The notes beneath the pieces are model-generated. The model searched no databases and was not told where the DNA came from. It worked only from the letters and a program-made list of their open reading frames with translations. 13,325 nt of DNA. Origin: an uncultured beta proteobacterium (GTDB taxonomy: Bacteria; Pseudomonadota; Gammaproteobacteria; Burkholderiales; Burkholderiaceae). The translations under genes were made by a program, and so were the position numbers. The stretch covers positions 1-13,325 of the forward strand of contig CAIMPQ010000066.1 in assembly GCA_903843315.1 (NCBI GenBank), in the 5' to 3' direction. Positions 7,226-13,325 of this stretch are shown piece after piece (position 1 is the stretch's first letter; every line of letters starts with the position of its first letter).

Positions 7226-7441
7226 ATGACTACCGAAGACCAAACCCAGAACGACGAAGATTTTGATTATGGGTGTGAATGCGCGATGACTTTGCTCAAC
7301 GAGCCTACGGAAGATTGTCTGAATGACTTAATTGACGAACTTGATGAAGATGGCATGATTTCTACTGAAGTTGTGTATGGCCTGCTCGCTACCATTTTAA
7401 TGAGTATCAATGAAGAAGAACACGAGGGTGATGAGCATTAA
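7226..7441 (+). CDS. Small, extremely acidic protein of unknown function
   Basis: I do not recognise a family. The 71-residue product has about 23 Asp/Glu and no Lys or Arg at all, giving a very strong negative charge. It contains three Cys (17, 19, 31), a CEC motif near the N-terminus, and one hydrophobic segment, STEVVYGLLATILMSI (46-61), probably an amphipathic helix. The acidic ends are EDQTQNDEDFDYG and NEEEHEGDEH. A clear AAGGA ribosome site (attaaggataaatATG) supports translation. It diverges from iorA, 144 bases away, and converges with phhB, 6 bases away. It could be a cytoplasmic adaptor, metal binder or nucleic-acid mimic, but none of these is shown. Confidence 0.7.
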   Translation: MTTEDQTQNDEDFDYGCECAMTLLNEPTEDCLNDLIDELDEDGMISTEVVYGLLATILMSINEEEHEGDEH

Positions 7442-7447
7442 TTGCTT

Positions 7448-7747
7448 TTACGATTTCACCTGAGATGCAAAAGTATCCATCGCTTTTGCCATCGCAATAT
7501 CCAGCTCGGTTAAACCATTGCATGAATGGGTAGTAAGCTGCACCTTCACCTTATCCCAGGAATTTGACCAGTCAGGATGATGGTCAATCTCTTCGGCGTA
7601 CTGCGCGCATAGAGCCATAAATTCAAAAGCACGTTTAAAGTTTTCAAATACAAAGTCTTGTGAAATCTTTTTGCGCGCAGCATCCAGCTGCCACAATGGG
7701 ATGCTGTTCTGAAAATCAAAATTTTCGGGTAGCAATGCATTCTTCAT
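7448..7747 (-). CDS. phhB: Pterin-4a-carbinolamine dehydratase
   Basis: This enzyme dehydrates 4a-hydroxy-tetrahydrobiopterin formed by aromatic amino acid hydroxylases, allowing the pterin cofactor to be recycled. The 99-residue length is standard. The family signature is complete: EEIDHHPDWSNSWDKVKVQLTTH, with His56, His57 and His74 at the spacing of the rat catalytic histidines 61, 62 and 79, then GLTELDIAMA with Asp83. Its ATG (7745-7747) follows directly on the TAA of rsuA with no base between them and without its own good Shine-Dalgarno sequence, so translation is probably coupled to rsuA. No phenylalanine hydroxylase is visible in the window, so it may serve a distant phhA or another pterin-related role. 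Confidence 0.92.
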   Translation of the reverse strand: MKNALLPENFDFQNSIPLWQLDAARKKISQDFVFENFKRAFEFMALCAQYAEEIDHHPDWSNSWDKVKVQLTTHSCNGLTELDIAMAKAMDTFASQVKS

Positions 7748-8473
7748 TTAGAGCTCAACGCTTTTTGAAAGCGCCTTTAAATCATCAGGGTAAAGCCAGC
7801 GCCATTCCCCTGCCGCTAAATCTTCCGGCATCACATAAGCGCCAATCTCGGTACGATGTAGTTTTGTTACATGATTACCCACTGCAGCCATCATGCGCTT
7901 CACTTGGTGATAACGTCCCTCAACAATGGTCATGGCTAAACTATTTTCCGAAAGGAGTTTGCAAGCAGTAGCTAAACAAGGCTTAGGATCATCTTCCAAC
8001 AGCACGCCATTCAGCAAATGATCTATTTGACTTTGCGTGATGGGATCGGGAGTGGTAATTTCGTAAACCTTGCCAATGTTTTTCTTGGGGGTTGTCATTT
8101 TGTGTATAAACTGCCCATCGTCAGAAATGAGCAGCAAGCCTGTTGTGTCGTAGTCAAGACGCCCCACACACTGCAAACCCCTCTCCACAAATGGCGCAGG
8201 TAGCAAGCTATATACGCTTGGATGATGGGTAGTTTTATGGGAGCACTCGTAATTAGGTGGCTTATTAAAGGCGATATACGCCTTTTCGTGATAATCCCAA
8301 TCCTTACCCTCAACATTTAAAACGAGCCCCTCAGTAGGGATTCGTTTTTCTGGATCGTCCGCGAGAACACTATTGACCTTTACTAGGTCGGCATACACCA
8401 GATCGCTACAGTAGCGTCGCGTTCCAAAGCCTTGGCTAAAAAGAATCTTTTCTAATGAAATGGGTTTTGCCAT
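7748..8473 (-). CDS. rsuA: 16S rRNA pseudouridine synthase, RsuA family
   Basis: RsuA isomerises U516 of 16S rRNA to pseudouridine. The 241-residue protein has an N-terminal S4-like RNA-binding domain (about 7-55), then the catalytic domain with the signature GRLDYDTTGLLLISDDGQ (104-121), in which Asp107 is the catalytic aspartate. The late block GRYHQVKRMMAAVGNHVTKLHR (186-207) is nearly the RsuA consensus, which favours RsuA over RluB, RluE or RluF. The ATG is at 8471-8473; no strong ribosome site is visible. phhB follows it at zero spacing. The upstream neighbour diverges. Confidence 0.88.
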   Translation of the reverse strand: MAKPISLEKILFSQGFGTRRYCSDLVYADLVKVNSVLADDPEKRIPTEGLVLNVEGKDWDYHEKAYIAFNKPPNYECSHKTTHHPSVYSLLPAPFVERGLQCVGRLDYDTTGLLLISDDGQFIHKMTTPKKNIGKVYEITTPDPITQSQIDHLLNGVLLEDDPKPCLATACKLLSENSLAMTIVEGRYHQVKRMMAAVGNHVTKLHRTEIGAYVMPEDLAAGEWRWLYPDDLKALSKSVEL

Positions 8474-8544
8474 ATGCAGGAAAGAATACTACAGAGAACC
8501 GCTATTTATCGGCATCTGAACAAGTTCGCAAACAAGCCATTATT

Positions 8545-9129
8545 ATGAAGGCTTACCCTATTCAGACCAATCAATCAGCGATGCTCTCTAATCCTAAACC
8601 CCGTACCCCACTTCATACTCGCGAAGTCACTTTTAATGGGTATGCCCGAGAGGATGGTCTATGGGATATTGAAGGTCATCTAGTCGATATCAAGGCACAC
8701 CCCTTTACTACCGGTTCTAAAACCTGGGAGCCAGGGGAAGCAATTCACGATATGTGGGTACGCGTAACGGTCGACAGTCACCTCCACATTCAAGATATCG
8801 AAGTATCTATGGATAGTCATCCCCATCCCGAATGTCCCGAAGTCATTCCACCGATGGATGGGTTGATTGGTGCGCGCATTGGTAAGGGTTGGCGCAAAAC
8901 AATTGAAACACACTTGGGCGGAATTAAAGGTTGCACGCATTTACGTGAGCTCTTAAATAATATTGCGACTGCAGCTTATCAATCTATTCCAGGGGCTCTA
9001 TTTGATAAAGATGAAAACAAGCCGCCTCTGTATTTAGGAACCTGTAAATCTTGGGATTTTGACGGGCCCGTTGTCATGCGTGTCTATCCCCAGTTTTATC
9101 AGTGGAAGAAATCCAAGGACAATTCCTAG
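8545..9129 (+). CDS. DUF2889 domain protein of unknown function
   Basis: The product matches the pattern I know for DUF2889 proteins, found mostly in proteobacteria and of unknown function. The core begins LHTREVTFNGYAREDGLWDI (23-42 from this start), continues EGHLVDIKAHPF, and contains the conserved late block GGIKGCTHLREL (125-136) and the tail LYLGTCKSWDFDG. There is no signal peptide or membrane segment. The protein is rich in His, with HLHIQ and DSHPHPECP in a mid-region that could bind metal; that is only a suggestion. The start is uncertain: ATG at 8545 (194 aa), ATG at 8581 (182 aa) and ATG at 8455 are all in frame. The last overlaps rsuA, and none has a clear ribosome site. The gene converges with ydfG, 3 bases apart. 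Confidence 0.75.
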   Translation: MKAYPIQTNQSAMLSNPKPRTPLHTREVTFNGYAREDGLWDIEGHLVDIKAHPFTTGSKTWEPGEAIHDMWVRVTVDSHLHIQDIEVSMDSHPHPECPEVIPPMDGLIGARIGKGWRKTIETHLGGIKGCTHLRELLNNIATAAYQSIPGALFDKDENKPPLYLGTCKSWDFDGPVVMRVYPQFYQWKKSKDNS

Positions 9130-9132
9130 AAC

Positions 9133-9903
9133 TTACAACTCTCCCCGATGTATTGTTGTTCCTGCGAATGATTGCTGAACCGGCATTACTTCCAAGGCAT
9201 TGATATTCATATGGGGAGGTAAAGTGGCAGACCAATAAATAGCCTCAGCAATATCATCCGCACTCAGCGCCTGAACCCCCTCATATACTTTTTCCGCTTT
9301 CGCATCATCACCCTTAAAGCGGACATTTGAGTATTCTGTTCCGGAGCTCAATCCAGGCTCAACACAAGTTACACGCAATGGCGTACCAATTAAGTCAGCA
9401 CGAAGGTTCAAGCTAAATTGCTTTACAAATGCCTTGGTAGATCCATAAACATTGCTGCCGGGGTAAGGATAAAGACCAGCAACTGAACCCACATTAATAA
9501 TATGACCGCATTTACGCTCAACCATACCTGGTAAAAAGGCCCGGCTCATATGCACTAAGCCCTTGATGTTGGTATCAATCATTCGATCCCAATCGCTTAA
9601 AGAGGCCTTATGGGCTGGCTCTAAACCCAATGCCAAGCCAGCGTTATTTACCAATACAGTGACATTAGCAAATTCTGCAGGCAAAGACGCTGCTAAATTA
9701 TCCACCTTGGCGCTATCGCATACATCCACAACCATGGTTAACAGTTTGGCTTTCTGACTTTCAGGCAGCGATGCCTTTAAAGCATTCAGACGCTCGATTC
9801 TTCTGCCAACTGCAATGACTTGATGCCCATGAGATAAAAAACGACGGGCAGTTGCCTCACCAAAACCAGCTGTTGCACCAGTAATTAAAACGGTATGTTC
9901 CAT
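9133..9903 (-). CDS. ydfG: Short-chain dehydrogenase, YdfG type (NADP-dependent 3-hydroxy acid dehydrogenase)
   Basis: YdfG-type enzymes oxidise 3-hydroxy acids such as L-allo-threonine and serine, and reduce malonic semialdehyde to 3-hydroxypropionate. The 256-residue protein has the Rossmann motif GATAGFGE (9-16), NNAG (86-89) and the catalytic Ser140, Tyr153 and Lys157 (GSVAGLYPYPGSNVYGSTKAF). Long stretches follow the E. coli YdfG pattern: GLALGLEPAHKAS, MIDTNIKGLVHM, YSNVRFKGDDAKAEK and MPVQQSFAGTTIHRG. A strong AGAGGAAG ribosome site precedes the ATG at 9901-9903. It lies 41 bases behind the isochorismatase-like gene on the same strand and is probably the last gene of the tetR operon, although the gap could hold a separate promoter. 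Confidence 0.88.
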   Translation of the reverse strand: MEHTVLITGATAGFGEATARRFLSHGHQVIAVGRRIERLNALKASLPESQKAKLLTMVVDVCDSAKVDNLAASLPAEFANVTVLVNNAGLALGLEPAHKASLSDWDRMIDTNIKGLVHMSRAFLPGMVERKCGHIINVGSVAGLYPYPGSNVYGSTKAFVKQFSLNLRADLIGTPLRVTCVEPGLSSGTEYSNVRFKGDDAKAEKVYEGVQALSADDIAEAIYWSATLPPHMNINALEVMPVQQSFAGTTIHRGEL

Positions 9904-9944
9904 ACTTCCTCTTCAAATATCTTTCTATTAAAGACGAGCTTAGC

Positions 9945-10490
9945 TTATCTATTCTTTATCAGTTGCAAAACATTCTTAAACTGGGGGTGGTCCGATGTTT
10001 TAAGCCACTCAAAAGCAAGCATTTCCGCGCCAAGCATAACCATTTTTTGCTGACCCATACGGTCCATGGCCAATATCTTATCTTGTGGCATTCTACTGCC
10101 GCTAGCCTCTGGAACTACTGCCACTTCGTAGCCCATTGCCTGTAAACCTAAGGCTGTTTGCATCAGACATACATGCGCTTCACAACCAGCCAGAACCACT
10201 TGTGTAATTAAAGGATTGATTGCCCTAATACAGTCCGCCAAACCATCTGCAACTCCATTAAAAGAATGCTTCACAACAGTCTGGTCGCAAAACACTTTAA
10301 TGCGCTCATCGTTTGGCCCTAGGCCAGCCGGATTCTGCTCAGTTCCTAGAATTGGTATTTCTAAGACTTGCGCCACCTTAGCGAGGAAGAGGGCTGAAGC
10401 AACGACGGTTTCACCCTCATCAATACTCGGCATCAAACGAGTTTGAAAATCAATCAGAATAAGAGCGCTTGTCGCTTGGTTAATCATCAT
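9945..10490 (-). CDS. Isochorismatase-fold hydrolase, ISOC1/ISOC2-like
   Basis: This is a cysteine hydrolase of the isochorismatase superfamily. The 181-residue chain carries the expected triad: Asp14 (LILIDFQ), Lys74 (VVKHSF) and Cys108 (AGCEAHVCLMQTALGL). The layout TEQNPAGLGP (50-59) and the end HPQFKNVLQLIKNR resemble the ISOC1/ISOC2 branch shared with animals, rather than nicotinamidase or true isochorismatase. The physiological substrate of that branch is not well established, so I leave it open. Two adjacent ATGs (10488-10490 and 10485-10487) could start it. It begins 7 bases after the tetR stop on the same strand and lacks its own clear ribosome site, so it is most likely co-transcribed and coupled with tetR. 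Confidence 0.85.
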   Translation of the reverse strand: MMINQATSALILIDFQTRLMPSIDEGETVVASALFLAKVAQVLEIPILGTEQNPAGLGPNDERIKVFCDQTVVKHSFNGVADGLADCIRAINPLITQVVLAGCEAHVCLMQTALGLQAMGYEVAVVPEASGSRMPQDKILAMDRMGQQKMVMLGAEMLAFEWLKTSDHPQFKNVLQLIKNR

Positions 10491-10497
10491 GTAGTAA

Positions 10498-11166
10498 TTA
10501 TTTCTGAATGGGGAGTCGAAGTGCCAAGTTATCGAGGTAGTGTGTTATTAATTCATCGGCACCTTTACCAAACATCCGAATACGGCCTGTATGGTTTAGC
10601 AGCAGGACGCCAACAATATGCGCAAAGATAGCCGTTAACTCAGTATCTAGATCCTTTTTACTGCACCCTAAATTAATCAAGGCCGCCTCTTGGTGTTGCA
10701 TAGCAGCTCTTAGGCGCCCGTTTAGTTCTGAGTCCCACTCGTTCGTTAATCCCCTAGGTTTAAGACCTTGAAAGAGATAAAAGCCTAAATCTAAATCCCG
10801 CGGGTTATCACGGTAAAACTCATAAAAAGCTAAAGCACTGTTACGGAGCTCTTCAAATGCAGGCCGACTCTTCCTATCAACGGAGATATCCATGGCGGCC
10901 AGATTAACGAAATCATTTAAACGTTCGAGCGATTCAGCTAGTAAAGCACCATAGATTTCTTCTTTGCTAGCAAAATAGCTGTAAATTGCTCCCGCGGTAT
11001 AACCAGCTCGCTTGGCTATTTCTCGCATGCTGACAGCCTCTAATCCCAATTCAATAAATACCGCTCTAGCAGCACTCAAAATATGCTCACGCCTAGCATC
11101 AGCTAAAGCTTGTTGACGTAAATCTCTTGGGGAGGCAAGCGCTTGAATCATCGGGTAATTATACAT
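10498..11166 (-). CDS. TetR/AcrR-family transcriptional regulator
   Basis: This is a DNA-binding repressor of the TetR family. The 222-residue chain has an N-terminal helix-turn-helix domain at about 27-75, with REHILSAARAVFIELGLEAV, SMREIAKRAGYTAGAIYSYF and SKEEIYGALL, all classical positions. The variable C-terminal part (about 80-222) is helical and would bind the ligand; it gives no clue to the ligand. The start may be the ATG at 11166 or the one at 11151, and neither has a good ribosome site. The operator-like palindrome at 11177-11195 lies between this gene and the divergent flavoprotein gene, so it probably represses both itself and that gene. The isochorismatase-like gene follows after 7 bases. 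Confidence 0.92.
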   Translation of the reverse strand: MYNYPMIQALASPRDLRQQALADARREHILSAARAVFIELGLEAVSMREIAKRAGYTAGAIYSYFASKEEIYGALLAESLERLNDFVNLAAMDISVDRKSRPAFEELRNSALAFYEFYRDNPRDLDLGFYLFQGLKPRGLTNEWDSELNGRLRAAMQHQEAALINLGCSKKDLDTELTAIFAHIVGVLLLNHTGRIRMFGKGADELITHYLDNLALRLPIQK

Positions 11167-11176
11167 ATCTATTTAT

Positions 11177-11195
11177 AATTGAACACTGTTCAATT
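11177..11195. promoter_or_regulatory. Candidate TetR operator, perfect 9-1-9 palindrome
   Basis: AATTGAACA (11177-11185) and TGTTCAATT (11187-11195) are exact inverted repeats around a single C at 11186. Its length, perfect symmetry and position in the short gap between tetR and its divergent neighbour are typical of TetR-family operators. It covers the -35 element of the forward promoter and begins 11 bases from the tetR start, so binding could shut off transcription in both directions. Confidence 0.8.
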
Positions 11196-11207
11196 TATGT
11201 GTATGAT
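11179..11207 (+). promoter_or_regulatory. Sigma-70-type promoter for the AbfD/HpaB-like gene
   Basis: TTGAAC (11179-11184) and TATGAT (11202-11207) are separated by exactly 17 bases, the optimal sigma-70 spacing. The -35 hexamer lies inside the palindrome. Transcription would start near 11213-11215. This makes the ATG at 11215 almost leaderless and favours the downstream ATG at 11248, which has a ribosome site. Confidence 0.65.
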
Positions 11208-11237
11208 TTGATAAATGAGCAAATTGAATAACCCATT

Positions 11238-11241
11238 AAGG
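11238..11241 (+). promoter_or_regulatory. Ribosome binding site selecting the 11248 start
   Basis: AAGG lies 6 bases before the ATG at 11248. The in-frame ATG at 11215 has no comparable site and falls at the predicted transcription start. I therefore place the protein's start at 11248; use of 11215 would add 11 residues. Confidence 0.55.
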
Positions 11242-11247
11242 CCCGAT

Positions 11248-12837
11248 ATGAGTCAAAGCACCTCTCAATTTATGACTAGCAAGGACTACCAAGAGTCATT
11301 GCGAAAATTAAAGCCAGTCGTTTATGTTGATGGACGGCTCATTGAATCCGTAGCAGATGAAGCGATGTTAAGACCTGGGGTACAAGCTTTGGGGGTCACT
11401 TATGACATGGTGCATGACACTGCGTTAGCGCCATTAATGCTAGCAAGTTCTGATGGCAAAACTGTGCCAAGAATGTTGCACATCAATGAATCCTCCGGCG
11501 ATCTTCTAAATAAATTAGAGGCTGTCCGGGTCCTATGCCAGGAAACAGGTTGCGCTCAACGCTATCTGGCGCATGACGCCTTAAATGCAATCGGTCAAGT
11601 ATCTGCTCGCATTGATGATGCGCATGGTAGCAATGATCATCGCGCCAAATTCGCAGAATATCTTGCCCACGTGCAAAAAAATGATTTGGCTTTAGGTATT
11701 GCCATGACCGATGCTAAAGGCGATCGATCGCTTAGACCTCATGAACAAGCCAACCCAGATACCTATGTGCATATCGTTTCTCAGGACGCTAAAGGGGTAG
11801 TGATTTCAGGAACAAAAGCTATTGTCACTGGTGCACCATATATGCATGAGTTCTTAGTGATGCCTGGACGCAATATGAGCAAGGAAGATGCGGCGTTTGC
11901 AATTTGTTGTGCCGTACCAGTAGATGCCAAAGGTATCACCATTGTTGCTCGTCCCGCTGGGCGACCTGGAGAAAAGGTAGAGCATGGCAAGCCACTCTTT
12001 TCTAGTAAATATGGCCAATCTACCGGAGTCGTGATCTTTGATAAGGTATTTGTTCCTTGGGATCGTGTTTTCTACGCTGGTGAATGGGAGCACTCTAGCG
12101 TATTAACCTACAGCTATGCTACCCATCACCGACACAGTTGTATCGCAGCGAGAGCCGGCTTTGGTGATCTCTTAATTGGAGCTGGGGCGTTGATGTGTGA
12201 AGCTAACGGATTTGATCCAGAAACCAAATCAAATTTGCGTGATCCTATGGTTGACTTGATTAAGATCACCGAGGGGTTTTATGCATGTGGTGTTGCTGCT
12301 AGTGTCTACGGCACACAAGACCCTTATAGCAAATCATTTATGCCTGAACCGGTTTTCTCTAACATTGGAAAACTATTATTGGCCACCCAAATTTATGATA
12401 TGCATCGTCTTGCTCATGAGGTATCAGGTGGCTTAATTGTGGCTCTGCCTGGTCCAGATGAGGATCACAATCCGGCAACTGCTGCCACCCTAGCAGAAGT
12501 GCTGCGTGCAAACCCAGCCGTGCCTTACGACAAGCGTATTGAAGTAGCCCGCTTTATTGAAGATTTGACTGCTTCCTATCAAGGCGGTTGGTACTCCGTC
12601 ATTAGCTTGCATGGTGGTGGCTCACCGGCAGCGATGAAAAAAGAAATCTATCGCCAGTACCCTATTGGTAGCAAAGTAGAGTTAGTGGAGAGATTGTTAG
12701 ACCGCGGTGTTCTCACCAGCAATCAAGAGCGTGCTATTACCAAGAATAAGCAACCCGGGCGATGCTGTGATCAGGGCTGTAGCACACCAGGTCAAGCAGT
12801 GATGGTTCCGCTACCAGAGCCAGGTAGCCGGACTTAA
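11248..12837 (+). CDS. 4-hydroxybutyryl-CoA dehydratase/HpaB-superfamily flavoprotein with incomplete Fe-S site
   Basis: This belongs to the acyl-CoA dehydrogenase-fold flavoprotein group that includes HpaB monooxygenases and 4-hydroxybutyryl-CoA dehydratase (AbfD). The block AMTDAKGDRSLRPHEQANPD (152-171), followed by HIV, then VVIFDKVFVPWDRVFYAGEWE (261-281) and GFGDLLIGAGAL (304-315), is of AbfD type. AbfD binds a [4Fe-4S] cluster through Cys99, Cys103, His292 and Cys299. Here the aligned positions appear to be Cys102, Tyr106, His294 and Ala301, so two ligands seem missing and dehydratase chemistry is doubtful. AbfD Tyr296 also appears replaced, by Cys298. The 529-residue chain ends in a tail with Cys506, Cys507 and Cys511. 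It is divergent from tetR, with an operator between them. A flavin monooxygenase or oxidase is possible; if so, its flavin reductase is not in the window. Its stop overlaps the lipocalin stop by 4 bases. Confidence 0.75.
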   Translation: MSQSTSQFMTSKDYQESLRKLKPVVYVDGRLIESVADEAMLRPGVQALGVTYDMVHDTALAPLMLASSDGKTVPRMLHINESSGDLLNKLEAVRVLCQETGCAQRYLAHDALNAIGQVSARIDDAHGSNDHRAKFAEYLAHVQKNDLALGIAMTDAKGDRSLRPHEQANPDTYVHIVSQDAKGVVISGTKAIVTGAPYMHEFLVMPGRNMSKEDAAFAICCAVPVDAKGITIVARPAGRPGEKVEHGKPLFSSKYGQSTGVVIFDKVFVPWDRVFYAGEWEHSSVLTYSYATHHRHSCIAARAGFGDLLIGAGALMCEANGFDPETKSNLRDPMVDLIKITEGFYACGVAASVYGTQDPYSKSFMPEPVFSNIGKLLLATQIYDMHRLAHEVSGGLIVALPGPDEDHNPATAATLAEVLRANPAVPYDKRIEVARFIEDLTASYQGGWYSVISLHGGGSPAAMKKEIYRQYPIGSKVELVERLLDRGVLTSNQERAITKNKQPGRCCDQGCSTPGQAVMVPLPEPGSRT

Positions 12838-13325
12838 TTCTTTAGTGTGCTTTGCTGAGAAGTAATTTCTAGCTTGCGCACATCAAACTGCTGAACCTGT
12901 AGACGCTGCAATAGCTCGTCATACGCCTTCTTATCCAACTGCGGTGTTCTAGAGAGGATCCACAAGTATTCTCTTCGGGGATCACTCACTGCGGCCACTT
13001 GATACTGGGAATCTAAATCAATCACCCAATAATCACCCCACACCAGGGGCAAGAAAGAAAGCCATGACGGAGCAAACCGTACTTCTAGCTTAGGTGAATC
13101 CTTGGCACCTATCTGGCGCGCAGTACCCTCAGCCTCAGAGATATCACCATCAGCAGTTTTACAGCTGTTCATCACTTTTAGAGTACCTTCTGTCCTCAGT
13201 GAATACACCGCTTTGGTATTACCAACGCACTTCCTCTGAAACCAATTAGGAAATTTGGCAATCTCGTACCAAGTACCCAAGTAGCGTGGTACATCTAATG
13301 ATGTAATCGTTTTAACTGGCGCTTC
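12834..13325 (-). CDS. Lipocalin, Blc family (N-terminus outside window)
   Basis: Blc-type bacterial lipocalins are usually outer-membrane lipoproteins that bind lysophospholipids or fatty acids. The visible 163 residues continue in frame to the window edge, so the start, signal peptide and lipobox lie beyond 13325. No ATG occurs in the visible part; the TTG at 13278-13280 encodes the Leu of the lipocalin motif YLGTWYEIAKFPNWFQRKC and is not the start. The second family block DYWVIDLDSQYQVAAVSDPRREYLWILSRTP is close to E. coli Blc. Two cysteines (RKC and NSC) could form a disulfide. Its TAA overlaps the stop of the convergent flavoprotein gene within TTAA at 12834-12837. Confidence 0.92.
   Translation of the reverse strand, partial: EAPVKTITSLDVPRYLGTWYEIAKFPNWFQRKCVGNTKAVYSLRTEGTLKVMNSCKTADGDISEAEGTARQIGAKDSPKLEVRFAPSWLSFLPLVWGDYWVIDLDSQYQVAAVSDPRREYLWILSRTPQLDKKAYDELLQRLQVQQFDVRKLEITSQQSTLKN

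Noticed and set aside
7660..7971. Plus-strand open frame across the phhB-rsuA junction
   Set aside because: It is antisense to two well-supported genes and has no ribosome site or recognisable product.
8455..8544. Upstream extension of the DUF2889 gene
   Set aside because: It overlaps the start of rsuA and leaves no room for the divergent promoters; the added residues do not look conserved or exported.
11215..11247. First in-frame ATG of the flavoprotein gene
   Set aside because: It coincides with the predicted transcription start and lacks a ribosome site; the ATG at 11248 has AAGG at proper distance. It cannot be fully excluded.
1..13325. Possible CRISPR array, mobile element or phage remnant
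   Set aside because: I saw no direct-repeat array, transposase, integrase or terminal repeats; base composition and gene types look uniform.

Overview
The window looks like a compact chromosomal segment of a betaproteobacterium of the Burkholderiaceae, with Polynucleobacter or a close freshwater relative my best guess. That placement is inference, from the moderate, slightly AT-leaning base composition, the very short intergenic gaps and the protein types. I see no tRNA, rRNA, CRISPR array, insertion sequence, phage gene or plasmid feature. No gene-free stretch exceeds 300 bases; the longest gap is 7082-7225.

Layout from left to right. The end of thymidylate synthase (thyA) is followed by dihydrofolate reductase (folA), a pair that couples dTMP synthesis to folate recycling. 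A bidirectional terminator separates them from a convergent periplasmic parvulin-type foldase. Next come an SRAP/YedK-type abasic-site protein, a small exported protein of unknown function and a MetA/SphA-type outer-membrane barrel. These are followed by msrQ, the haem membrane subunit of the periplasmic methionine-sulfoxide repair system, without msrP beside it, and then a Tat-exported molybdenum hydroxylase pair (iorA-iorB type) ending in a strong hairpin terminator. A tiny, very acidic protein, a stop-to-start coupled rsuA-phhB pair and a DUF2889 protein follow.

The right-hand third is the most coherent functional unit. A TetR-family regulator, an ISOC1/2-like isochorismatase-fold hydrolase and a YdfG-type short-chain dehydrogenase run leftward as a likely operon. 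A 4-hydroxybutyryl-CoA dehydratase/HpaB-superfamily flavoprotein is transcribed divergently. A perfect 9-1-9 palindrome lies in the gap and overlaps the -35 element of a well-spaced promoter for the flavoprotein gene, so TetR control of a small catabolic or detoxification module is a reasonable inference. The window ends inside a Blc-type lipocalin gene.

Most genes are ordinary housekeeping or accessory metabolism. The best lead for something undescribed is the flavoprotein: it has the sequence hallmarks of the AbfD clade but appears to have lost two of the four iron-sulfur ligands, and it ends in a cysteine-rich tail. I cannot show that it is a new system.
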